Positions 8,547 to 16,117 of a stretch of DNA of 64,000 nt are shown piece after piece. This DNA comes from Roseomonas fluvialis. Its GTDB lineage: Bacteria; Pseudomonadota; Alphaproteobacteria; Acetobacterales; Acetobacteraceae. Where the stretch lies: the NCBI RefSeq assembly GCF_022846615.1, contig NZ_AP025637.1, forward strand, positions 3,621,001-3,685,000. The letters are read 5' to 3'. Each line of letters begins with the position of its first letter. Position 1 is the first letter of the stretch. The notes under the pieces are model-generated. The model searched no databases and was not told the origin of the DNA. It saw only the letters and a program-made list of their open reading frames with translations. The translations under genes were made by a program, and so were the position numbers.

Positions 8547-8561
8547 GCAAGCGACGTGCCA
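8547..8561 (-). promoter_or_regulatory. Sigma-54 (-24/-12) promoter for flgE
   Basis: On the minus strand this reads TGGCACGTCGCTTGC, an exact match to the TGGCACG-N4-TTGC consensus with correct spacing between the -24 GG and the -12 GC. Start of transcription would be near 8535, about 77 nt before the flgE ATG. Class II/III flagellar genes such as flgE are sigma-54/FlbD-dependent in Caulobacter, and an FlbD homologue is encoded at 14732. Confidence 0.85.
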
Positions 8562-8590
8562 GCGCCGGGCCCGCTGCGCCCCGGCGGCGG

Positions 8591-8639
8591 CTGCCGGCGA
8601 GCGGCAGAAGCCTCCGCCCCGGGCGGCAGAAGCTGCCGC
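8591..8639. promoter_or_regulatory. Paired inverted-repeat sites, candidate FlbD enhancer
   Basis: CTGCCG (8591-8596) and CGGCAG (8602-8607) form one inverted repeat. GCGGCAG (8623-8629) and CTGCCGC (8633-8639) form a second around a 3-nt centre. The 11-mer GCGGCAGAAGC occurs twice, at 8601-8611 and 8623-8633, exactly 22 bp apart, which is about two helical turns. The cluster sits 30-80 bp upstream of both divergent sigma-54 promoters, where enhancer-binding activators such as FlbD normally bind. The protein that binds is inferred. Confidence 0.5.
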
Positions 8640-8667
8640 AGGGCTGACGCGTGGCGGGCGGCACGAC

Positions 8668-8682
8668 TGGCCCGCCGCTTGC
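8668..8682 (+). promoter_or_regulatory. Sigma-54 (-24/-12) promoter for fliK-flgD
   Basis: TGGCCCGCCGCTTGC matches TGGCACG-N4-TTGC at all but one position (C for A), with exact -24/-12 spacing. Transcription would start near 8695, about 80 nt before the fliK ATG. It faces away from the flgE promoter at 8547-8561. Confidence 0.75.
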
Positions 8683-8775
8683 GCTGACCCCGACAGGGCC
8701 CCGACAGGGCCTCGACGACGCGTAGCGTTCCGGCACCGGTGCCGACAGCAGAACTCGACCGAGGAGAGTGTCCCG

Positions 8776-10209
8776 ATGGAAATCGCGCCAGGCGCAGTCG
8801 CAGCCCAGCCGGGCCCGGCCACGGGCGCCGCCCCTGCGGCTCTCGTCGAGGGAGGCTTCGCCGCGGCGCTTGCGCTGGCCGTCGCGCCGACGCCGCCGGC
8901 AGTGGCGCATCCCGCGGCGCCGGTGCAGGCCGTAGTGCCGCTGACCAATGCGATCCCGTCCGGCGCGTCGCCGCCGGCCGGCAACCTGATTGGCCCGCCC
9001 CTCGAGACGGCGACCGCACCCGACGTCACGCCGCCGTCTCAGGCGACGCCACCCGTCGTGACAGGCGGCGCGGTCCCCCCGCTACCACCGGCCCCGCAGA
9101 CACCGCCCGCGCCCGAGGCCACCCTGGCGGACGACCCACCGGCAACGCCGCTGGAGACACCGCCGACGGCGACCGCGCCGCCCGCGCCGGAGCCCGGCCT
9201 TGCGCCACAGGACCTCGCCCCCGCAGCGGAGGATACCAACGCAATACCCACGGCGACCGCCACCACTGACGCGATGCCGCAGGCGATCGCAGCGATGCCG
9301 GTGGCGCCCCCCCAGCCAAGGCCTGACACCGCCGGCGCAATGTCGAAGGACGTTGCTTCCGGTGCCGCGGCAGTCCCGGCCGTCGCATCCGCGCGGGATG
9401 TGCCGAAGCAAGGCGCGCTCGAAGCGCCCGCGCCGACGGCGGCCGCAGATCCAGCGCAGGACCGCCCCGCCACGGCCGCGCCACCGCCGGCGGCGACACC
9501 CGCGCGGCCCGCGCCCGCGAAGGCCGCCCCGGCCACGGTCACGACCGAGGAGGCTCCGCAGGCCGCGCCCCCGAGCCTGCCACCGGTCGCCCCCGCCGCG
9601 CCGACCGATCAGATCGTCGCGAGCCCGCCCGCCGCGGCGCCGTCACCCGTGACCGACCCCCGCCGCACCGCCGAGCCGGCGGCGGCGACCCAGCCCGCGC
9701 CAGGTGTCGAACAGGGCCAGGCCACCGCGCCGGCCGAGGCGCCGCGCACCGACACGCTGGCGGTGGAAGTGCCGCGCGCGCCGCCGCAGGCTGCACCGGC
9801 GCGCCAGGTGCTTCCCGCCGTGATCGCCGTGACGATCGGCGGCGGCGGACGCATCGCCGTGACGCTCGAACCGGTCGAACTCGGCCGCGTCGAGATCAGC
9901 ATCGAGCGTAGCAACGACATCCCGCAGGTGGTGATCCTGGCCGAACGGCCCGAAACGCTCGCACTGCTGCAGCGCGACCAGCGCGAACTCGATCGTGCAT
10001 TGAACCAGGCCGGACTACCCGCGGAAGGGCGCGCCCTGTCCTTCGGGCTGAGCAGCGGCGATGGCGGCCAGGGCCAACCGCAGCGCCGCCGCGAGGAGGG
10101 TAGCGGTGGCAATCCCACGGCACGCGGCGTGCACAGTCGCGATCCACTGTCCGCGGCCGCGGCGCCGCCACGTCGCGCGACGCTTTCGCTGCTCGACCTC
10201 GCCATCTGA
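8776..10209 (+). CDS. fliK: FliK, hook-length control protein
   Basis: 477 residues. Residues 1 to about 340 are a low-complexity Pro/Ala-rich ruler region with almost no predicted order. Residues about 345-430 form the conserved C-terminal hook-length domain (Flg_hook): strands I-A-V-T-L-E-P-V-E-L-G-R-V-E-I-S-I-E then a helix E-T-L-A-L-L-Q-R-D-Q-R-E-L-D-R-A-L-N-Q-A-G. FliK is exported as hook grows and switches the export gate to late substrates. The gene precedes flgD by 20 bp under a sigma-54 promoter. A GGAGAG ribosome site lies before the ATG. The N-terminal sequence alone would not identify it; position and the C-terminal domain do. Confidence 0.87.
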   Translation: MEIAPGAVAAQPGPATGAAPAALVEGGFAAALALAVAPTPPAVAHPAAPVQAVVPLTNAIPSGASPPAGNLIGPPLETATAPDVTPPSQATPPVVTGGAVPPLPPAPQTPPAPEATLADDPPATPLETPPTATAPPAPEPGLAPQDLAPAAEDTNAIPTATATTDAMPQAIAAMPVAPPQPRPDTAGAMSKDVASGAAAVPAVASARDVPKQGALEAPAPTAAADPAQDRPATAAPPPAATPARPAPAKAAPATVTTEEAPQAAPPSLPPVAPAAPTDQIVASPPAAAPSPVTDPRRTAEPAAATQPAPGVEQGQATAPAEAPRTDTLAVEVPRAPPQAAPARQVLPAVIAVTIGGGGRIAVTLEPVELGRVEISIERSNDIPQVVILAERPETLALLQRDQRELDRALNQAGLPAEGRALSFGLSSGDGGQGQPQRRREEGSGGNPTARGVHSRDPLSAAAAPPRRATLSLLDLAI

Positions 10210-10229
10210 CCCCCAGGGAGCGCACCAGC

Positions 10230-10889
10230 ATGTCCGGATCGATCTCCGCCACCACCGCCACGGCCAGCGGCGCCGCCGCCTCGAACACGCGCCTGGCGGG
10301 CGACTTCAACACCTTCCTCACGCTGCTCACGACGCAGTTGCAGAACCAGAGTCCGACCGACCCGCTCGACGCCAACCAGATGACGAACCAGCTGGTGCAG
10401 TTCGCCTCGGTCGAGCAGCAGATCTCGATGAACCAGAATCTCGAACGGCTGATCTCGCTGCAGCAGGCGGCGCAACTCACTGCCTCGGCGCCGCTGGTCG
10501 GCCAGCGGGTCGAGGTCGAGGCTGACCAGGTGCCGCTGCAGAATGGGCGCGGTGAGGTCCGCCTGCCCGCCGCCGGCAGCGCACGCTTCGCCGAGGTGAC
10601 GATCAGCGACGGCAATGGCCGCGCGCTGCGCCAGCAGGTGGTGGCGCTCGGCACCGCGGCCTCCGGCTGGACCTGGGACGGGCGCGACGCGACAGGGCGC
10701 ACGCTGACCGACGGCGCCTATCGCGTGAGCGTGACCGGGCGCGGCACGAATGGCGAGGCGGTGAGCCTGCCCTTCACCGTGGCCGGCACCGTGACCGGCG
10801 CCGAGCAGCGCAGCAACGGGCTGAGCCTGTCGGTCGGCAGCCTCGCGGTCGGCTTCGACAAGGTCCGCCGACTGTTGCCCGATGCCTGA
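10230..10889 (+). CDS. flgD: FlgD, hook cap / scaffolding protein
   Basis: 219 residues. The N-terminal region (about 23-75) has the FlgD signature F-L-T-L-L-T-T-Q-L-Q-N-Q-S-P-T-D-P-L-D followed by Q-M-T-N-Q-L-V-Q-F-A-S-V-E-Q-Q. The C-terminal half is a beta-sandwich with W-T-W-D-G-R-D-A-T-G (about 150-160), the FlgD Ig-like/Tudor domain. It caps the growing hook and is discarded on completion. It is directly downstream of fliK, and a 209-bp gap then separates it from fliF. Confidence 0.93.
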   Translation: MSGSISATTATASGAAASNTRLAGDFNTFLTLLTTQLQNQSPTDPLDANQMTNQLVQFASVEQQISMNQNLERLISLQQAAQLTASAPLVGQRVEVEADQVPLQNGRGEVRLPAAGSARFAEVTISDGNGRALRQQVVALGTAASGWTWDGRDATGRTLTDGAYRVSVTGRGTNGEAVSLPFTVAGTVTGAEQRSNGLSLSVGSLAVGFDKVRRLLPDA

Positions 10890-11098
10890 GAGACCATGTG
10901 GGAATGCGCGGTTCGGCACATTCTGACGTCCGGCCCCGCCCCACCGACGCCGTTTCCTGACGATCGGCCGCCGCGTTAACCGCCGCGCAACCGCGACCCG
11001 GCAAAGTCTGCCGTGGCGGCAGGAGGCGGCCTTCGGATGCGGCGGATGCGGGAGATGCGGCGGGCGGGCGATCGGTCGCGGCGTGCGGTGGCGCCGGC

Positions 11099-12757
11099 GT
11101 GAACGCGCTGGTCTCGCAGCTGCGGGCACTCGGCCCGGTGCGCCTGGCGCTCTTGGGCGGCGCGGCGCTTGGCGTGATGGGGCTGCTGGCGTGGCTGGTG
11201 CTGCGCGCCACGGTGCCGCCGATGGCATTGCTCTATGCCGACCTCGACCCGCGCGACGCATCGCAGGTGGTGGCCGCGCTGGAACGCGCCCGCGTGCCGC
11301 ATCGCATCGAGGCCGGCGGCAGCCGCATCCTGGCCCCCGAGGACCAGGTCCCGCGCCTGCGCCTGACGCTGGCGCGCGAAGGGCTGCCGCAAGGCGGTTC
11401 GGTCGGCTACGAGATCTTCGACCGCGGCGAATCCCTGACCACCACGCCATTCCAGCAGGATGTAAACCGGCTGCGCGCGCTGGAAGGCGAGATCTCGCGT
11501 TCGATCCGCCAGTTGGCCGGCGTGCGCGGCGCGCGGGTCCACCTGGTGCTGCCGCGGCGCGAAGCCTTCTCGCGCGAACGCGGAGACGCGCAGGCCTCGG
11601 TCGTGCTGACCATGCAGGGCGCGCAGCGGCTCGACCGCGAGGGCGTGCAGGCGGTGCTGCACCTGGTGGCCACCGCGGTGCCGGGGCTGCGGCCGCAGAA
11701 CATCTCGATCGTCGACAATCGCGGCGCGCTGCTGGCACGCGGCGGGCAGGCGCTGGCCGGCCCGGGTGCCGCGCAATCGCAGGAGGAGATCCGGCTCGGC
11801 CAGCAGTTGCGCATCGCCCGCGCGGTCGAGGAAATGCTGGAACGCACGCTCGGCCCCGGGCGCGTGCGCGCCGAAGCCACGGTCGAGATGGATTTCGACC
11901 GCGTGCAGACAACCGAGGAACGCTTCGACCCCGACAATCAGGTGCCGCGCAGCCAGCAATCCGTCCAGGAGAGCAGCCGCAACGCGGAGGGCGGGCCTGC
12001 CACGGTGCAGAACAACGTCCCCGGCCAGGACCCTGCGGGGGGCGGCGGCGGATCGCAGGAAAGCCGACAGGAGGAGACCACCAACTTCGAGATCGGCCGC
12101 ACCACGCGCAACACGCTGCGCGAACATCCTGTGGTGCGCCGGCAGTCGGTGGCGGTGCTGGTGGACGGGGTATGGGAGGCAGGGGCGAACGGCGCCGCCG
12201 CGACCTTCCGCGAGCGCACGGCGGAGGAGGTCGCGCGCATCGCCGCCCTGGTGCGCGGGGCCATCGGCTTCGACGAACGGCGCGGCGACACGGTCGAAGT
12301 GGTCTCGCTCCGCTTCGCCGAACCGCCGCCGGGCGCGCCGGCCGAACCTGGCATGTTCGACCTGGCGTTCAGCAGCACGACGATCGCGAGGTTGCTCGAA
12401 AGCGGCCTGTTCGCGCTGGTCGCGCTGATCGCGATCCTGCTGGTGGGGCGGCCCGCGGTCGGCCGCCTGGTTACCCTGGTGAACGGCCCGTCGCAGGCCG
12501 CGATCGCCGGTGGCGCCGCCGCGGCACTGCCCGGCGCAGCCGGGGTGGCGGGCGCGGGTGCGGCGGCACTGCCTGGCCAGGCCGGGGAACTGGCGGCGCT
12601 GCCGGGATCGCCGGAGGCCGACGCGATGATCTCGATCGCAATGGTGGAAGGACAGATGCGCGCTTCCTCGATCACACGCATGCAGGACCTGGTCGATCGC
12701 CACCCGGACGAGGCGCTCAGCGTCGTGCGGCGCTGGATGACGCCGGAAGGGGCCTGA
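11099..12757 (+). CDS. fliF: FliF, flagellar MS-ring protein
   Basis: 552 residues from a GTG at 11099; no in-frame ATG is available upstream and the ribosome site is weak. A first membrane segment lies at about 17-37. It is followed by the ring-building modules (YscJ/FliF-like), including F-Q-Q-D-V-N-R-L-R-A-L-E-G-E-I-S-R-S-I near residue 120 and V-V-L-T-M-Q-G near residue 170. A second membrane segment is at about 437-458. The C-terminal tail with M-V-E-G-Q-M-R-A-S-S-I and V-R-R-W-M is the FliG-binding part. FliF forms the inner-membrane ring on which the motor and export gate assemble. It starts the run fliF-fliG-fliH-fliN-flbD-flhA, with gaps of at most 3 bp. Confidence 0.95.
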   Translation: MNALVSQLRALGPVRLALLGGAALGVMGLLAWLVLRATVPPMALLYADLDPRDASQVVAALERARVPHRIEAGGSRILAPEDQVPRLRLTLAREGLPQGGSVGYEIFDRGESLTTTPFQQDVNRLRALEGEISRSIRQLAGVRGARVHLVLPRREAFSRERGDAQASVVLTMQGAQRLDREGVQAVLHLVATAVPGLRPQNISIVDNRGALLARGGQALAGPGAAQSQEEIRLGQQLRIARAVEEMLERTLGPGRVRAEATVEMDFDRVQTTEERFDPDNQVPRSQQSVQESSRNAEGGPATVQNNVPGQDPAGGGGGSQESRQEETTNFEIGRTTRNTLREHPVVRRQSVAVLVDGVWEAGANGAAATFRERTAEEVARIAALVRGAIGFDERRGDTVEVVSLRFAEPPPGAPAEPGMFDLAFSSTTIARLLESGLFALVALIAILLVGRPAVGRLVTLVNGPSQAAIAGGAAAALPGAAGVAGAGAAALPGQAGELAALPGSPEADAMISIAMVEGQMRASSITRMQDLVDRHPDEALSVVRRWMTPEGA

Positions 12758-12760
12758 GCC

Positions 12761-13759
12761 ATGGCAGGCACCCTGACAGGCGCGCAGAAGGCCGCCACCT
12801 TCATGCTGGCGATCGGCGAGGAACACGCCGCGCGGCTCTTTGCCAAGATGCACGAGGACGAGATCCGCGACATCTCGCAGGCCATGGCCAATCTGGGCAC
12901 AGTGCGCGCCGATTCGGTCGAACAGCTCTGCCACGAATTCGCCGAGGGGCTCGGGCAGACGGGCAACCTGGTGGGATCCTGGGAGACCACCGAACGGATG
13001 CTGCTCAAGACGCTGCCGCGCGACCGCGTGGCGCAGATCATGGAGGAGATCCGCGGCCCGGCCGGGCGGACCATGTGGGACAAGCTCGGCAACGTGAACG
13101 AGGCGGTGCTCGCGAACTACCTCAAGAACGAATACCCGCAGACCGTCGCCGTCGTCCTCACCAAGGTGAAGTCCGACCACGCCGCACGCGTGCTCTCCCT
13201 GCTGCCCGAAAGCTTCGCGATGGAGGTGGTCATGCGCATGCTGCGCATGGAGACCGTCCAGAAGGAGGCGCTGGACGGCGTCGAGAAGACGCTGAAGGCC
13301 GAGTTCATGTCGAACCTGGCGCGCGCGCAGCGCCGCGACGCGCACGAAATGATGGCCGAGATCTTCAACAACCTCGATCGCCAGTCGGAAACCCGCATCC
13401 TTGCCGCGCTCGAGGAACGCAACCGCGACGCGGCCTCGCGCATCCGCGGGCTGATGTTCACCTTCGACGATCTCGCGCGCATGGATGGCGCAGGCGTGCA
13501 GGTGCTGATGCGCGCGGTGCCGAAGGAACAGCTCACGCTGGCGCTGAAGGGCGCATCGGAAAATCTGCGCGACCTGTTCATCAAGAACATGAGCGAGCGC
13601 GCAGCGAAGATGCTGAAGGAAGACCTCGCCGGCCTCGGCCCGGTCAAGCTGCGCGAAGTCGACGAGGCGCAGGCGGCGATCGTGCTGCTGGCCAAAGACC
13701 TCGCGGCGCAGGGCCAGATCCAGATGCAGGACGGGCGCGAGGAGGAGATGGTCTACTGA
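12761..13759 (+). CDS. fliG: FliG, flagellar motor switch protein
   Basis: 332 residues, standard length. The N-terminal domain begins with [14 protein letters not shown]. The middle E-H-P-Q-type segment is [11 protein letters not shown]. The C-terminal torque helix region contains [15 protein letters not shown] and [20 protein letters not shown], the canonical charged face that meets the stator. It sits on the cytoplasmic side of the MS ring and transmits CheY-P binding to rotation. It is 3 bp after fliF and 1 bp before fliH. Confidence 0.96.
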   Translation: MAGTLTGAQKAATFMLAIGEEHAARLFAKMHEDEIRDISQAMANLGTVRADSVEQLCHEFAEGLGQTGNLVGSWETTERMLLKTLPRDRVAQIMEEIRGPAGRTMWDKLGNVNEAVLANYLKNEYPQTVAVVLTKVKSDHAARVLSLLPESFAMEVVMRMLRMETVQKEALDGVEKTLKAEFMSNLARAQRRDAHEMMAEIFNNLDRQSETRILAALEERNRDAASRIRGLMFTFDDLARMDGAGVQVLMRAVPKEQLTLALKGASENLRDLFIKNMSERAAKMLKEDLAGLGPVKLREVDEAQAAIVLLAKDLAAQGQIQMQDGREEEMVY

Positions 13760-13760
13760 C

Positions 13761-14402
13761 ATGCCCGACAGTTTCACCCCCATCGCGCCGGACGCACCGC
13801 CCGCCGGCTTCGCGCCCACCTTCCTGATCGCCGCACTCGATGCCGCGCGGCGCGAGGCGGCGCAGGCCGAACGCATCGTCGAACCCGACCCGGTCGCGGC
13901 TGTGATCGCCGAGGCGCGGCGCACTGCGTTCGCCGATGGGCATGCGCAGGGGCTGCGCGAGGCGGCGGCGGCGACCGAAACGGTTGCCGCAAGCGCCGCC
14001 CGCCTCGCGCTCGAGGCGCTGCGCGAAGGCCGCGAGGCCGCCGCCGAGGCAGCCCGCGACGCGGCGCAGGATGTCGCGCGCCTCGCACTCGCGATGCTCG
14101 ACGCCGCGCTGCCGGGCCTGGCGGCGCAAGGCGGGGCTGACCTGGCCGCGGCCTTCGCGCAACGCCTCGCGCCCATGCTGCGGAGCGCGCCGGACGCGCT
14201 GCTGCTGGTGGCGCCGGGGCTGGGCGAACCGACGCGCGCGCTGCTCGGCAACGTGGGCATCACGGTCGAGGAAGACCCCGCGCTGTCCGCCGGCGATGCG
14301 CGGGCGCAGTGGCGATCGGGCGGCGCGGACCTCGACCTGGCGGCGCGGCGGCGCGAGATCCGCGGCGTTCTCGAAGCAGCCGGCCTCGGGCCGCAGGAGT
14401 AG
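13761..14402 (+). CDS. fliH: FliH-like export ATPase regulator
   Basis: 213 residues with an Ala/Glu/Arg-rich amphipathic central helix (about 35-120) holding A-F-A-D-G-H-A-Q-G-L-R-E-A, the G-x-x-x-G-type pattern of FliH. The C-terminal domain (about 130-200) resembles the FliH/HrpE/YscL fold. It lies between fliG and fliN, where fliH (flbE in Caulobacter) is usually found. FliH binds and restrains the FliI ATPase and docks it at the export gate. FliI is not encoded in the window. Sequence conservation in this family is low, so the call rests largely on position. Confidence 0.75.
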   Translation: MPDSFTPIAPDAPPAGFAPTFLIAALDAARREAAQAERIVEPDPVAAVIAEARRTAFADGHAQGLREAAAATETVAASAARLALEALREGREAAAEAARDAAQDVARLALAMLDAALPGLAAQGGADLAAAFAQRLAPMLRSAPDALLLVAPGLGEPTRALLGNVGITVEEDPALSAGDARAQWRSGGADLDLAARRREIRGVLEAAGLGPQE

Positions 14403-14405
14403 CAC

Positions 14406-14729
14406 ATGTCGGGCAATACGAACTTCGAACCGCTTTCCGCCGCCAGCGAGGAGGCGCGCCAGGCGGCGTCCGGCCCGGTGCGGGAGCTGGAGGCGGTCTA
14501 CGACATACCGGTGCAGATCAGCGCCGTGCTCGGGCGCGCCACCATGCAGGTATCGCAGCTGCTCAAGCTCGGCCGCGGCGCGGTGGTGGAACTCGACCGC
14601 AAACTCGGCGAGGCGGTGGACATCTATGTGAACAACCGCCTGGTCGCGCGAGGCGAGGTGGTGATGGTCGACGACAACCGGCTGGGCGTGACCATGACCG
14701 AGATCGTCAAGTCCGACAGGGGCGTCTGA
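14406..14729 (+). CDS. fliN: FliN, motor switch C-ring protein
   Basis: 107 residues. A short variable N-terminus (1-27) precedes the SpoA/FliN domain (about 28-104), with V-Y-D-I-P-V-Q-I-S-A-V-L-G-R, L-L-K-L-G-R-G-A-V-V-E-L-D and V-D-I-Y-V-N-N-R-L-V-A-R-G-E-V-V. FliN forms the base of the C-ring and helps dock FliH/FliI. It is 3 bp downstream of fliH and 2 bp before flbD. FliM is not in this run and must lie elsewhere. Confidence 0.95.
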   Translation: MSGNTNFEPLSAASEEARQAASGPVRELEAVYDIPVQISAVLGRATMQVSQLLKLGRGAVVELDRKLGEAVDIYVNNRLVARGEVVMVDDNRLGVTMTEIVKSDRGV

Positions 14730-14731
14730 CC

Positions 14732-16117
14732 ATGGCGCGCGTGCTCGTCATCGGGTCGCTGGAGGCGGAACTCGGCATTGCCGCGCGGATCGCCGCCGCG
14801 CGCGGCGCGCGCATCGCCACCGCCGAGGGCGCGGCCGCCGGCCTGTCGCGCCTGCGCGCCGAGGGTGCCGACCTGGTGCTGTGCGACGTGCAGCACGACG
14901 TCGGCTGGCTGGTCGCGCAGCTCACGGCCGAACGCATCGCCTGCCCGGTGATCGCCTGCGGGCGGCCCAACGACGCCGATGCCGCCGTGCGCGCCATCCG
15001 CGCCGGTGCGAAGGACTTCCTGCCGCTGCCGCCGGATGCCGACCTGATCGCCGCCATGTTGCAGGCGGTGGCGGGCGAACCCGACCGTCCGGTGGTGCAG
15101 GACCCGGGCATGACCGCGCTCATGGCGCGCGCCGAACAGGTCGCGCGCGCCGAGGCGTCGGTCCTGATCATGGGCGAGAGCGGCACCGGCAAGGAGGTGC
15201 TGGCGCGCCACATCCACGCCGCGTCGCGCCGCGCGCGCGGGCCCTTCGTGGCGCTGAACTGCGCGGCCCTGCCGGAAGCCCTGCTGGAATCCGAATTGTT
15301 CGGCCACGAGAAGGGCGCCTTCAGCGGCGCCGTCGCATCGCGCAAGGGCAAGTTCGAACAGGCCGAGGGCGGTACGCTGCTGCTGGACGAAATCGGTGAG
15401 ATGGACCCACGCCTGCAGGCCAAGATCCTGCGTGCCATCCAGGAACGCGAGATCGACCGGCTCGGCGGCACCGCGCCCGTCAAGGTCGATGTGCGCATCC
15501 TGGCCGCGACGCATCGCGACCTCGCCACCGAAGTGGCGCGCGGGCGGTTCCGCGAAGACCTGTACTTCCGCCTGGCCGTGGTGCGCCTGCGCATCCCCGC
15601 GCTGCGCGAACGGCGCGGGGACATCCTGCCGCTGGCGCACCACTTCGCCGAACGCTACGCGCGCGCCAATGGCCTGCCCGTACGTGCGCTGTCGCCGGCC
15701 GCCGAGGCGCTGCTGCTGGCCCACCCCTGGCCGGGCAATGTGCGCGAGCTCGAGAACACGCTGCACCGTGCCGTCCTGCTGGCCGAAGGCCCCGGCATCG
15801 GGCCGGATGCCATCGACCTGCTGGAGGCGGCACCCACGCTGCAGGCCGAAGCCGCCGCGCCGTCTGCCTCGCCCACCTCGTCCGCCGCCGTGCCGCCGGT
15901 CACGGCCCTGGTGGGCCGCCGTGTCGAGGAAGTCGAGCGGGACCTGATCCTCGAGACGCTCTCGCACTGCCTGGGCAACCGCACCCGCGCGGCGGAGATG
16001 CTCGGCATCTCGATCCGCACGCTGCGCAACAAGCTGCATGAATACCGCGCGGCCGGCGTGACCGTGCCACCCGTGCCCGGGCAGCCACCCTATGCGCTGC
16101 CGGCCTCTGGCGCGTGA
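14732..16117 (+). CDS. flbD: FlbD-like sigma-54-dependent flagellar activator
   Basis: 461 residues. The receiver-like domain (1-112) keeps Asp52 and Lys94, but the acidic pair expected near residues 8-9 is Gly-Ser, so normal aspartyl phosphorylation is doubtful. The AAA+ domain (about 120-360) has Walker A G-E-S-G-T-G-K-E at 148-155, a sigma-54 contact loop G-A-F-S-G-A at 195-200 (usual GAFTGA), and Walker B L-L-L-D-E at 216-220. A Fis-type helix-turn-helix lies at about 425-450. FlbD activates sigma-54 class II/III flagellar promoters in Caulobacter, where FliX modulates it. Here it lies inside the fliF-flhA run, and its stop overlaps the flhA GTG. The frame is open upstream, but this ATG follows fliN by 2 bp and begins the receiver fold. 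Confidence 0.9.
   Translation: MARVLVIGSLEAELGIAARIAAARGARIATAEGAAAGLSRLRAEGADLVLCDVQHDVGWLVAQLTAERIACPVIACGRPNDADAAVRAIRAGAKDFLPLPPDADLIAAMLQAVAGEPDRPVVQDPGMTALMARAEQVARAEASVLIMGESGTGKEVLARHIHAASRRARGPFVALNCAALPEALLESELFGHEKGAFSGAVASRKGKFEQAEGGTLLLDEIGEMDPRLQAKILRAIQEREIDRLGGTAPVKVDVRILAATHRDLATEVARGRFREDLYFRLAVVRLRIPALRERRGDILPLAHHFAERYARANGLPVRALSPAAEALLLAHPWPGNVRELENTLHRAVLLAEGPGIGPDAIDLLEAAPTLQAEAAAPSASPTSSAAVPPVTALVGRRVEEVERDLILETLSHCLGNRTRAAEMLGISIRTLRNKLHEYRAAGVTVPPVPGQPPYALPASGA

Larger units (their letters stand above)
8459..8775. other. Divergent flgE/fliK control region, no gene
   Basis: 317 bp between the flgE and fliK starts. I see no coding signal. It carries a consensus sigma-54 promoter for each direction (8547-8561 minus, 8668-8682 plus) and, between them, a cluster of CGGCAG/CTGCCG half sites (8591-8639) that could be activator-binding sites. 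The layout suggests that one activator bound in the middle drives both transcription units. Confidence 0.7.

Noticed and set aside
10976-14416. Antisense open frame of about 1150 codons opposite fliF-fliG-fliH
   Set aside because: A shadow of well-supported flagellar genes in a high-GC genome; the translation has no domain pattern.
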